Source of the DNA: Holosporales bacterium
GTDB taxonomy: Bacteria; Pseudomonadota; Alphaproteobacteria; RUG11792
Assembly: GCA_031267075.1 (NCBI GenBank)
Contig: JAIRZU010000001.1
Location: 1-5,868 of the forward strand
DNA length: 5,868 nt
Direction of reading: 5' to 3'
In this document: positions 1 through 5,239 of the stretch, piece after piece
Layout of the letters: each line of letters begins with the position of its first letter
Numbering within the stretch: the first letter of the stretch is position 1
Program-made: the position numbers and the translations under genes
Notes under the pieces: generated by a model
What the model was told of the DNA's origin: nothing
What the model saw: only the letters and a program-made list of their open reading frames with translations
Databases searched by the model: none

Positions 1-91
1 TCAGGCAGTTCATGAACTTCGTAACAACGACATCTCCGTACTTCGGATCCTTCAGAATCTTCCTTTTTTCAGCAGCTCTGCGTCTCGCCAT
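1..91 (-). CDS. rpsG: 30S ribosomal protein S7, N-terminal part (runs off the window)
   Basis: Reading the minus strand from the ATG at 89-91 gives 30 codons that begin MARRRAAEKRKILKDPKYGD and continue VVVTKFMNCL. This matches the conserved S7 N-terminus, a basic start followed by the DPKYGD-type motif. S7 is a primary 16S rRNA-binding protein that organises the 30S head, and in many bacteria it also represses its own operon. The gene is incomplete only because the window ends. A strong ribosome binding site, AAGGGG at 99-104, sits 7 bases before the ATG and fixes the start. The gene follows rpsL by 21 bases on the same strand, the classical str-operon order in which fusA and tuf usually follow; those would lie outside this window. 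Confidence 0.95.
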   Translation of the reverse strand, partial: MARRRAAEKRKILKDPKYGDVVVTKFMNCL

Positions 92-112
92 ATTTTTGCC
101 CCTTCAATAAAA

Positions 113-484
113 CTACTTAGGCCTCTTCGCGCCATATCTAGAGCGCGCCTGCTTCCTATCCTTGACACCCTGTGTATCGAGGGTACCTCTTATGATGTGA
201 TACCTAACACCGGGAAGGTCCTTCACACGACCACCGCGTATCATAACGACTGAGTGCTCCTGCAGATTGTGTCCTTCACCAGGAATGTAGCCAGTCACTT
301 CGTAGCCATTCGTTAGGCGAATACGGGCGACCTTCCTCATGGCTGAGTTAGGCTTCTTGGGAGTTGTCGTGAACACACGAGCACATACACCTCGCCTTTG
401 CGGACATCCCTCCAGCGCAGGCACTTTGTTCTTCACAACCTTAGGTCTTCTCGGCGACCTAACCAACTGATTAATCGTAGGCAT
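113..484 (-). CDS. rpsL: 30S ribosomal protein S12
   Basis: A 123-residue protein starting MPTINQLVR and ending GAKRPK, the normal S12 length. S12 sits at the decoding centre of the small subunit and affects tRNA selection accuracy. Hallmarks seen are TTTPKKPNSA (residues 39-48), the GEGHNLQEHSV block (69-79) and RGGRVKDLPGVRYH (83-96). Lys43 and Lys88, the positions classically altered in streptomycin resistance, are the wild-type lysines, and Asp89, the usual methylthiolation site, is present. The start at 484 is preferred because AAGGGG (489-494) lies 4 bases upstream. The frame stays open upstream to 607, but the promoter lies inside that extension, so it is not coding. First gene of the str operon, followed by rpsG. 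Confidence 0.97.
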   Translation of the reverse strand: MPTINQLVRSPRRPKVVKNKVPALEGCPQRRGVCARVFTTTPKKPNSAMRKVARIRLTNGYEVTGYIPGEGHNLQEHSVVMIRGGRVKDLPGVRYHIIRGTLDTQGVKDRKQARSRYGAKRPK

Positions 485-488
485 CAAA

Positions 489-494
489 CCCCTT
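489..494 (-). promoter_or_regulatory. Ribosome binding site of rpsL
   Basis: AAGGGG on the minus strand, 4 bases before the ATG at 484. It decides the start against the open upstream frame extension. The same AAGGG(G) core is used by rpsG (99-104) and by the ABC permease. Confidence 0.75.
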
Positions 495-549
495 GCATAT
501 ACATTTAAAGACTCGGCAGAATGCACATCTAGCGCAAACCCTACGCCAC

Positions 550-579
550 ATTGTACTGCACACCCGTAACCCCTGTCAA
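550..579 (-). promoter_or_regulatory. Sigma-70 type promoter of the rpsL-rpsG operon
   Basis: On the minus strand, TTGACA (574-579) and TACAAT (550-555) are separated by 18 bases. The -35 box is perfect and the -10 box matches 5 of 6. Transcription would start near 543, giving a leader of about 59 bases before rpsL. The strength fits a ribosomal operon. The promoter lies only about 15 bases past the terminator-like hairpin of the upstream minus-strand gene, so the str operon appears insulated and separately initiated. The start site is inferred from spacing. Confidence 0.8.
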
Positions 580-592
580 ACATTGTATGAGG

Positions 593-631
593 AAAATCCA
601 CCTCCAAGGCTGAGTAGCTTAGAGGTGGATT
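593..631 (-). terminator. Hairpin with short T run, probable terminator of the 676-1386 gene
   Basis: AATCCACCTC (595-604) and GAGGTGGATT (622-631) form a perfect 10-bp inverted repeat with a 17-base loop. On the minus strand the stem runs straight into TTTT (596-593), the layout of a weak Rho-independent terminator. It lies about 45 bases after the stop codon of the minus-strand gene at 676-1386 and just before the rpsL promoter. Read on the plus strand it is followed by G residues, so it would not terminate in that direction. Confidence 0.55.
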
Positions 632-633
632 GT

Positions 634-648
634 GGGGGGGGGGGGGGG
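634..648. repeat. Homopolymer tract of 15 G (plus strand)
   Basis: Fifteen consecutive G residues on the plus strand, read as C on the transcript of the adjacent minus-strand gene. The tract lies 27 bases after that gene's stop codon and directly before its terminator hairpin, so it is in the 3' untranslated region. Runs of this length slip readily during replication, so the length probably varies between strains or cells. It may also be miscounted in an assembly. It interrupts no reading frame assigned here. Confidence 0.95.
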
Positions 649-675
649 TAGTGTGGTTCCATTTTGTGACCGCTG

Positions 676-1386
676 CTACCCGATAGCTTGAATTGCCTCC
701 CGAAGTAAGCGTAGATTGCGCTCGTTATTGTCGCAGTTGAATGTATGGCTGCTAAGAACATAGGCTATGGAGGCTAACACGCTGTAGTCGATGTTTGTTA
801 CCCTGTTTCGGCGTATGGTGCACGCTCGCTGTCCCCAGCCGTTTTTACTGTAGAATAGCATTCTAGTCACGAGCTTTCCCTGGCTATCCAGGTTGTCGAG
901 ATATATTGCGGAGTGGTCGGCGTCTATGGTTCGGAGTTGTGCTCGTCCATTGGGGGGACACGAGATACATGGTTCTACGCTGGGCCCAGCTAGATATCTC
1001 TGTAAGTGGTTAGCTTGGTCTGGAGCCATACCGGGACACAGTCTGGCTATCGTGCCTAGAGGCGGGAGGTGTAATGGGTTACTCGGTACTGGTGGGGCGA
1101 AGAGTGGTCGTGGTGCGGCAGGGGCAACTTGTCCCGCGAGGATTCGTGCGAGTTGGCCACGTATATCTGATAGCCCTTGTACGGCCTGAGACAGCTGCTC
1201 TATGCGCTCTTCCTGCAGGTCTAATTTCTCCTGCATTCTCACTTGTTCGGTTTCTAGTCTGGCTATTTTGGCGTCGCGCGGATCCTGAGCTACACCCCTT
1301 CCCTCTCCAGGGTTGACTGCTTCCGTGGCTTGTGCAGCGGTGCATACCAGCACCGTGGCCATTGCTAATTTCAAGTATCTCTTCAT
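676..1386 (-). CDS. Exported coiled-coil, proline-rich, cysteine-containing protein of unknown function
   Basis: A 236-residue protein I do not recognise. Residues 1-20 form a typical Sec signal peptide (MKRYLK basic start, hydrophobic core, cleavage likely after AAQA). Residues 38-82 are rich in E, Q, K, R and L with heptad-like spacing and look like a coiled coil. Residues 87-110 are a proline-rich linker (APPVPSNP, HLPPL). The C-terminal part, about 112-236, is compact and carries Cys117, Cys140, Cys143 (a CISC pair), Cys189 and Cys218, so disulfides are plausible. It is expected in the periplasm or at the surface. The start is well supported: AAGGAGAG (1393-1400) is 6 bases upstream, with a consensus promoter behind it. 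It is divergent from the exported protein at 1694-2533. A role as an envelope or secreted host-interaction protein is only inference. Confidence 0.8.
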   Translation of the reverse strand: MKRYLKLAMATVLVCTAAQATEAVNPGEGRGVAQDPRDAKIARLETEQVRMQEKLDLQEERIEQLSQAVQGLSDIRGQLARILAGQVAPAAPRPLFAPPVPSNPLHLPPLGTIARLCPGMAPDQANHLQRYLAGPSVEPCISCPPNGRAQLRTIDADHSAIYLDNLDSQGKLVTRMLFYSKNGWGQRACTIRRNRVTNIDYSVLASIAYVLSSHTFNCDNNERNLRLLREAIQAIG

Positions 1387-1392
1387 TCCATT

Positions 1393-1400
1393 CTCTCCTT
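1393..1400 (-). promoter_or_regulatory. Ribosome binding site of the 676-1386 gene
   Basis: AAGGAGAG on the minus strand, 6 bases before the ATG at 1386, close to the ideal Shine-Dalgarno sequence and spacing. It supports the assigned start. Confidence 0.75.
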
Positions 1401-1440
1401 ATTATTTTCGCTCACGCGCCCTGTTTAATCTACGCTACGT

Positions 1441-1470
1441 ATTATACTATAGTGAGAAGAGAGATGTCAA
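1441..1470 (-). promoter_or_regulatory. Consensus sigma-70 promoter of the 676-1386 gene
   Basis: On the minus strand, TTGACA (1465-1470) and TATAAT (1441-1446) are both perfect matches, separated by 18 bases. The predicted start is near 1434, giving a leader of about 48 bases. Two perfect hexamers suggest strong or constitutive expression of this unknown exported protein. The promoter's upstream flank reaches the large dyad at 1486-1542, so a protein bound there could influence it. Confidence 0.85.
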
Positions 1471-1485
1471 GTGTTGTATGGCTGA

Positions 1486-1542
1486 GTTAACGCGGATGAA
1501 ATTATTTTGCACATGGGCGTAAAAATAATCTCATCCGTTAAC
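1486..1542. promoter_or_regulatory. Long imperfect inverted repeat between divergent genes, candidate operator
   Basis: The left arm (1486-1508) and right arm (1521-1542) are near-complementary over about 22 bases. Both carry GTTAAC and GGATGA and end in AT-rich sequence. The dyad has one two-base bulge, one mismatch and a 12-base centre. No T run follows the stem in either direction, so it does not look like a terminator. Its position, about 16 bases behind the -35 box of the minus-strand promoter and upstream of the plus-strand gene, suits a regulator binding site controlling both directions. Further TTAAC elements at 1549-1553, 1582-1586 and 1626-1630 extend the pattern. Function is inferred. 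Confidence 0.5.
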
Positions 1543-1575
1543 GAAATTTTAACCATTCCCACTGTATCATATATC

Positions 1576-1591
1576 TAGAGATTAACCTCTA
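1576..1591. repeat. Short inverted repeat before the mini-ORF ribosome binding site
   Basis: TAGAG (1576-1580) and CTCTA (1587-1591) flank ATTAAC as a perfect 5-bp stem with a 6-base loop. The right arm ends at the first base of the AAGGGGAGG ribosome binding site, so folding could partly affect access to it. It is short and may be chance. Confidence 0.3.
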
Positions 1592-1604
1592 AGGGGAGGA
1601 AAAC

Positions 1605-1652
1605 ATGAAAAGCAAATTGGTAACGTTAACGGTAGCACTATGTGTTACATAA
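1605..1652 (+). CDS. Mini-ORF, 15 codons: leader peptide or decayed signal-peptide start
   Basis: ATG at 1605 opens a 15-codon frame, MKSKLVTLTVALCVT, ending in TAA at 1650-1652. It has the best ribosome binding site in the neighbourhood, AAGGGGAGG at 1591-1599, 5 bases upstream. The peptide looks like the beginning of a Sec signal peptide (basic MKSK, then a hydrophobic stretch) but stops before any cleavage site or mature part. It precedes the start of the next gene by 41 bases. It could be a translated leader affecting that gene, or the remnant of a lost exported protein whose frame broke. A one-base frame change would join it to the downstream open frame, which is open from 1586. Translation is likely from the ribosome binding site; function is unknown. 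Confidence 0.45.
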   Translation: MKSKLVTLTVALCVT

Positions 1653-1693
1653 TACGATCACCTTACGCCGTACGGTTGAGGATTGGTGAGGAG

Positions 1694-2533
1694 ATGATGC
1701 TGAAAGCGATAATTGCATTGATGATGGTAACAATGGTGTGTCAACGAGCCGGAGCAAGCGAAGGTGGAAGCCCACCTGTACCTGAAACACCCCCGTCCTC
1801 AATACTGAACGTCCAGTTAGACGGAAGCGAGGTACCAGCCCATCCGCCCAGCCCACCTAGCGCAGGCGAGTTACAAACAGAAATCCCCCATTCACACTTC
1901 GAACTACTTCCTAGCGCGACTGAGAGACCGGAAGCGATACTATACGCGCCGTACAATAGGAGCCCTATGAACATCGAGCAGGCGACGGAAGCAGCCCTCC
2001 AGAGGATAAGAGACGCGGGCGGGCGAGTGGCGACCTTAGGAAAGTTGAGCGCCTTGCACGACGTAGCGCACATCAGCGAGATCGCCATAAAACACGGTAT
2101 GCTAGTCAAACCACTCTGCTATGAGGACGCAATCGGTTGGTCCATACGAAACGATCTCAAGCAGCAACTAACGTCTGAAGTCAGCAACGATGACAACTGC
2201 CGCTGCCACACAGCGGCTAGCACAGCGGAACAACTCAGCGCGAGTACCCTCCAGGTACAGCAACATGCAAAGGAGAAGGCCCCACTCAGTATAGCAGCCC
2301 ACACACACCAAACAATAATCGAGGCGTTACGGCTGGTAAGTCTGGACTCAGATCCGAAAGGAACACAGCGAACCAAGGAATACAAACAACTCTGCAGTGT
2401 AGGGACCACCACCCTCAAAAAAGCGTTCGAACAAATGCGGATACCCTACGACCCCAGCCATATCACGAAACTCCAAGTGCAACTAGACGATTATTACAGA
2501 ACTCGAACATGCGCACAACCGATACCATGGTAA
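1694..2533 (+). CDS. Exported proline-rich, five-cysteine protein of unknown function
   Basis: A 279-residue protein I do not recognise. Residues 1-21 look like a Sec signal peptide (MMLKAIIALMMVTMVCQRAG, cleavage likely after GAS or AGA). Residues 25-60 are proline-rich and probably disordered (GSPPVPETPPSS, AHPPSPPSAGE). Residues about 90-279 are more compact and mostly helical in character, with Cys142, Cys169, Cys171, Cys234 and Cys273. The frame is open from 1586, and an ATG at 1640 would add 18 residues. The ATGs at 1694 and 1697 are preferred because they open directly onto the signal peptide and GAGGAG (1688-1693) lies immediately before them; that spacing suits 1697 better than 1694. 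The cysteine order resembles that of the divergent neighbour at 676-1386. It is expected to be periplasmic, surface or secreted; nothing shows an activity. Confidence 0.75.
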   Translation: MMLKAIIALMMVTMVCQRAGASEGGSPPVPETPPSSILNVQLDGSEVPAHPPSPPSAGELQTEIPHSHFELLPSATERPEAILYAPYNRSPMNIEQATEAALQRIRDAGGRVATLGKLSALHDVAHISEIAIKHGMLVKPLCYEDAIGWSIRNDLKQQLTSEVSNDDNCRCHTAASTAEQLSASTLQVQQHAKEKAPLSIAAHTHQTIIEALRLVSLDSDPKGTQRTKEYKQLCSVGTTTLKKAFEQMRIPYDPSHITKLQVQLDDYYRTRTCAQPIPW

Positions 2534-2578
2534 CAACAGTTCCATAGTCAGACCACCGGGTCCGCAGTGATATGCAAC

Positions 2579-2600
2579 GGCTGATTATACAGCATCAGCC
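2579..2600 (+). other. Hairpin downstream of the 1694-2533 gene
   Basis: GGCTGAT (2579-2585) and ATCAGCC (2594-2600) form a perfect 7-bp stem with an 8-base loop, 45 bases after the stop codon at 2533. No T run follows, so it is not a standard intrinsic terminator. It could protect the 3' end of the message or act together with the second hairpin at 2657-2690. Confidence 0.4.
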
Positions 2601-2644
2601 CCGCCTGAACAGAGACCGTGGATAGCCTGATTGGTTACCCTCGT

Positions 2645-2690
2645 CAATCCTTGAGAGAGGATTGGCCCTGTGTACGAGATGCCAATCCTC
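2645..2690 (+). promoter_or_regulatory. Three-segment alternative hairpins ahead of the ABC permease promoter
   Basis: Three copies of one core sequence can pair in two exclusive ways. CAATCCT (2645-2651) pairs perfectly with AGGATTG (2658-2664). The overlapping GAGGATTGGC (2657-2666) pairs perfectly over 10 bp with GCCAATCCTC (2681-2690). The second hairpin is followed by CTTTAAC, a very weak T run. The simplest reading is the terminator of the upstream gene at 1694-2533. The competing first hairpin gives it the form of an attenuator or antiterminator. The permease promoter begins two bases later, so the structure would not be in the permease operon's own message if that promoter is the real one. 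Confidence 0.45.
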
Positions 2691-2692
2691 CT

Positions 2693-2721
2693 TTAACTCC
2701 AATAGGGGGTTGCTGTATAAT
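2693..2721 (+). promoter_or_regulatory. Promoter of the permease-protease operon
   Basis: TTAACT (2693-2698, 4 of 6 matches to the -35 consensus) and a perfect TATAAT (2716-2721) are spaced by 17 bases. Transcription would begin near 2728. That makes the in-frame TTG at 2721 untranscribed and the ATG at 2727 nearly leaderless, and favours the ATG at 2760, which has a ribosome binding site. The -35 box abuts the hairpin arm ending at 2690. Confidence 0.65.
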
Positions 2722-2749
2722 TGGCGATGGCGTATCATGATAATGATCT

Positions 2750-2755
2750 GAAGGG
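2750..2755 (+). promoter_or_regulatory. Ribosome binding site deciding the permease start
   Basis: GAAGGG at 2750-2755, 4 bases before the ATG at 2760. The earlier in-frame candidates at 2721 (TTG) and 2727 (ATG) have no comparable site and coincide with the promoter's -10 box and predicted transcription start. Confidence 0.6.
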
Positions 2756-2759
2756 TAGC

Positions 2760-3875
2760 ATGCTTTTTACGGGAGTCGGTGCGCTTACTAAGAAGGAGCT
2801 TCTGAGCTTACTGCGTGAGCCGAAGAGCGCCTTCATGATATTCTTTCCGATCGTGCTCTTCTTGACAATCTTCGTCTTCGCCACAACGAAGGACGTTGAG
2901 AACGCAGCGATAGTCATCATGAACAAGGATAGCGGAATGGCGAGCGTTAACCTCCTAGATAAGATAGTGAGCACCAAGATTTTCAAGCGAACTGAGTACG
3001 TTACAGACGAAGCCGATTTCAAGAAGAAGATTGATACTGAAGAGGCGTTCGTAGGATTGTCGATTCCATGTGATTTCTCCAAGAAACTATCATCGGGCAA
3101 ATCCAGCGATATCCAGGTGGTTACCGATGGAAGGCGGACGAACGCAGCAATGATCGTGTATGGGTACATCTCGCAGATACTATCGAAGTTTCAGGCTACC
3201 ACCAACGCAGAGGAGGCTAGGCCATCAGTCACTGTGCGAACGTGGTACAACCCCAACAAGGAGCAGAAGTGGTTCTCCGTAACCAATTTAGTTTGTATGA
3301 TAATCGTATCACAGGCAATTACGTTGACGGCTCTTTCGATAGCTAGAGAGAAGGAGGAGGGGACGTTCGATCAGCTCCTCGTTACCCCCATAAAACCACT
3401 TGGGATGCTTCTTGGAAAAATCACTCCTGGTGCATTGATTAGTGTGTTCATGGGCATTTGCGTAATGTTCTTGGGCCACCTCCTCTATGGGGTACCAATC
3501 AATGGCAGCTTGGTAATGCTGCTATTTTGTATGGTGGTATTTGCCGTATCTGTCGTTGGCATCGGAGTCTGTATAGCTGCCTTCGCAAATACGCAGCAGC
3601 AGGCGATGCTTGGGACTTTCCTATTCCAGATGCCGATGACAGCTCTGTCGGGACTCATGTCTCCAACCGAAAGCATTGCAAACCCAGTCATGAAGATCTT
3701 CACGAAGTGCAATCCTGTGATGTATGGTAACATACTCGTAAAGGGAATCATGCTGAAAAACATGTCATGGGCTGGAGCGGCCGAAAGCATACTACCGATC
3801 ATAGTGATTGGTATAGTAGTTTTGGCAACGGCATCCGTGGTGTTTATGAAGAGACATAGGATCAAGGTTTTTTAA
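2760..3875 (+). CDS. ABC-2 type transporter permease (YhhJ/YbhS-like)
   Basis: A 371-residue inner-membrane exporter subunit. The cytoplasmic start carries the family signature ALTKKELLSLLREPKSAF (residues 8-25), followed by a first membrane helix (24-42). A large polar extracytoplasmic domain spans about 44-170, and roughly five further helices lie at 172-193, 219-242, 250-275, 282-300 and 344-363. Family motifs seen are REKEEGTFDQLLVTPI (196-211), LSGLMSPTES (296-305) and CNPVMYGNILVKGI (317-330). Such permeases work as dimers with an ATP-binding partner to export drugs, lipids or polysaccharide; the substrate cannot be read here. No ATPase gene is adjacent, so the partner must be elsewhere. 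The start at 2760 is chosen over 2721 and 2727 on promoter and ribosome-binding-site grounds. The next gene begins 2 bases after the stop, so the two form an operon. Confidence 0.9.
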   Translation: MLFTGVGALTKKELLSLLREPKSAFMIFFPIVLFLTIFVFATTKDVENAAIVIMNKDSGMASVNLLDKIVSTKIFKRTEYVTDEADFKKKIDTEEAFVGLSIPCDFSKKLSSGKSSDIQVVTDGRRTNAAMIVYGYISQILSKFQATTNAEEARPSVTVRTWYNPNKEQKWFSVTNLVCMIIVSQAITLTALSIAREKEEGTFDQLLVTPIKPLGMLLGKITPGALISVFMGICVMFLGHLLYGVPINGSLVMLLFCMVVFAVSVVGIGVCIAAFANTQQQAMLGTFLFQMPMTALSGLMSPTESIANPVMKIFTKCNPVMYGNILVKGIMLKNMSWAGAAESILPIIVIGIVVLATASVVFMKRHRIKVF

Positions 3876-3877
3876 AG

Positions 3878-5239
3878 ATGAGATGGCTAAGGGCTTGCCT
3901 CGTTCTCCTGTTCATGGCGCTGCTATCGGGACAGAGCGCGTATTCTAGGGATGATGCAGATCAGTGTATTCTGCAGGATGAAGAGGTAGAGGAGTTCCTC
4001 CAGGATATCGTAAAGAGAATAGCACAGGCTTTAAATTTTAGGGATGAGGTCCATGTGTACGTCCTCTGCTCCAGAGTCCTAAATGCGGCGGCAACCGGTG
4101 ATGGCAGCATCGTGGTAAATGCAGGTGCGATACTGCAGTGTACGGATGTAAGAGAGTTCATAGCAATCATCGCGCATGAGATAGGGCATCTTGAAGGTCG
4201 GCATATTATCACACTGCAATCTCACATCGACCATTGCCAGAAGACTGGGCTCGCGATGATGGTACTTGGTGCCGCTGCAGCTGCTGTATCTGGAAACCCC
4301 GCAGTGCTGGTTGCCGGAATGGGAGGTGGGCAGTCGATTGCATATGGTATGATGCTGAGCAAGCTACGTCAGAAGGAGGCACTGGCAGATACGAAAGCTG
4401 CACAGGCAATGGAGATACTACATTGGCCGATTTTCCAGCACTTCGTAGCCTTGCATGAAAAACTAGAGATGAACACTGGCGGGGTGTACAATGTATACAT
4501 GTCCACTCACCCTGCCCCAGAGGATCGGAAAGCGAAATTTGCGAAGTGGGCTCGCGAGTCAGAGGGGTGGAAATCCTCCCCGCAAACAGTCGCTTTGCTG
4601 GAGACATGGCAGCGCAGGTTCAAGAGAGTGCAGGCGAAAATCAATGCCATGACGCAACCGGTAAATGATGCCTTGACAGCTACGGCGAATCCACGTGATG
4701 TGAACGCAAGATACGCTAGGGCAATTGCGCTGTACAGGGCAGGCCGGTACAGAGAGTCACACACGATAATTGACGCCCTCCTCACCGATACCGCCGCCCG
4801 CGAAGACCCGAATTACGAAGCGTACTACACCGAGATAAAAGCCATGTGCATGATCAAGATGAAACAGTGCAAACAGGCAGCGGAGGTCTGCTGGCCGATA
4901 CTAAAACCAGGTACCGGCAAGGTGCATATCGATCTCGGATTAATATACGCTGAAGCCGTGATTGAAGGTGCGCTAAGGGATCACTTCAAAAATGCCATCG
5001 GTATCGTGATAAAAATAAAGGCCCTCCGTCCGGCATTCTCCTCAGTCACACATGTGCTGGGACAGCTATACACCCTCGACGGTCAACCAAGTAAAGCAAG
5101 CCTATGCTCCGCCGAAGTAGCAATGGCAAGTGGCGACCTCGACAGAGCCGAGTGGCACGCCAAGAAGGCCACCCCCTCAATCCAAGCTAAGGACATAAAG
5201 GCAGATATAGAAAGGCAAAAGGCACAGGCTGCTCATTAG
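3878..5239 (+). CDS. Periplasmic M48 family metalloprotease with TPR repeats (BepA/YfgC-like)
   Basis: A 453-residue protein. Residues 1-23 are a signal peptide (basic MRWLR, hydrophobic core). The M48 zinc protease domain covers about 30-225. The zinc-binding HEIGH has His100, Glu101 and His104, and the third ligand is probably Glu167 in EALAD. The preceding strand GSIVVNAGAIL (76-86) and the later STHPAPEDR (209-217) are typical of the family. A Gly/Ala-rich hydrophobic stretch lies at 124-155. The C-terminal half, about 270-435, is helical and looks like TPR repeats (for example ARAIALYRAGRYRES, 280-294). In E. coli, BepA uses this architecture to assist or degrade stalled outer-membrane proteins such as LptD at the BAM complex, and a similar role is inferred here. 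All catalytic residues are intact. The ATG follows the permease stop by 2 bases with only a weak ribosome binding site, suggesting translational coupling. Confidence 0.9.
   Translation: MRWLRACLVLLFMALLSGQSAYSRDDADQCILQDEEVEEFLQDIVKRIAQALNFRDEVHVYVLCSRVLNAAATGDGSIVVNAGAILQCTDVREFIAIIAHEIGHLEGRHIITLQSHIDHCQKTGLAMMVLGAAAAAVSGNPAVLVAGMGGGQSIAYGMMLSKLRQKEALADTKAAQAMEILHWPIFQHFVALHEKLEMNTGGVYNVYMSTHPAPEDRKAKFAKWARESEGWKSSPQTVALLETWQRRFKRVQAKINAMTQPVNDALTATANPRDVNARYARAIALYRAGRYRESHTIIDALLTDTAAREDPNYEAYYTEIKAMCMIKMKQCKQAAEVCWPILKPGTGKVHIDLGLIYAEAVIEGALRDHFKNAIGIVIKIKALRPAFSSVTHVLGQLYTLDGQPSKASLCSAEVAMASGDLDRAEWHAKKATPSIQAKDIKADIERQKAQAAH

Noticed and set aside
485..607. Open N-terminal extension of rpsL by 41 codons
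   Set aside because: The extension has no ribosome binding site, is not part of known S12, and contains the operon's promoter. AAGGGG before 484 fixes the start.
576..761. Minus-strand frame of 61 codons running through the poly-C tract as consecutive prolines
   Set aside because: It overlaps the end of the 676-1386 gene in another frame, has no ribosome binding site, and its proline run is just the homopolymer.
893..1345. Three overlapping frames (80-98 codons) within the minus-strand exported gene
   Set aside because: They lie wholly inside a better supported gene with promoter, ribosome binding site and signal peptide. Their products are tryptophan/arginine-rich shadow sequence.
1486..1542. 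Long dyad as an intrinsic terminator
   Set aside because: No T run follows the stem on either strand, and there is no gene ending there; both neighbours start nearby and point away.
1640..1693. Upstream ATG at 1640 as start of the 1694-2533 gene
   Set aside because: It would put 18 mostly polar residues before a good signal peptide and has no Shine-Dalgarno sequence. Kept only as an alternative.
1741..2418. Antisense frames of 122 and 99 codons opposite the 1694-2533 gene
   Set aside because: No ribosome binding site or promoter, and cysteine/serine-rich composition typical of antisense shadows.
2735..4785. Several frames of 74-144 codons overlapping the permease and protease
   Set aside because: Both real genes are clear family members with all expected motifs, so the other frames are shadows.
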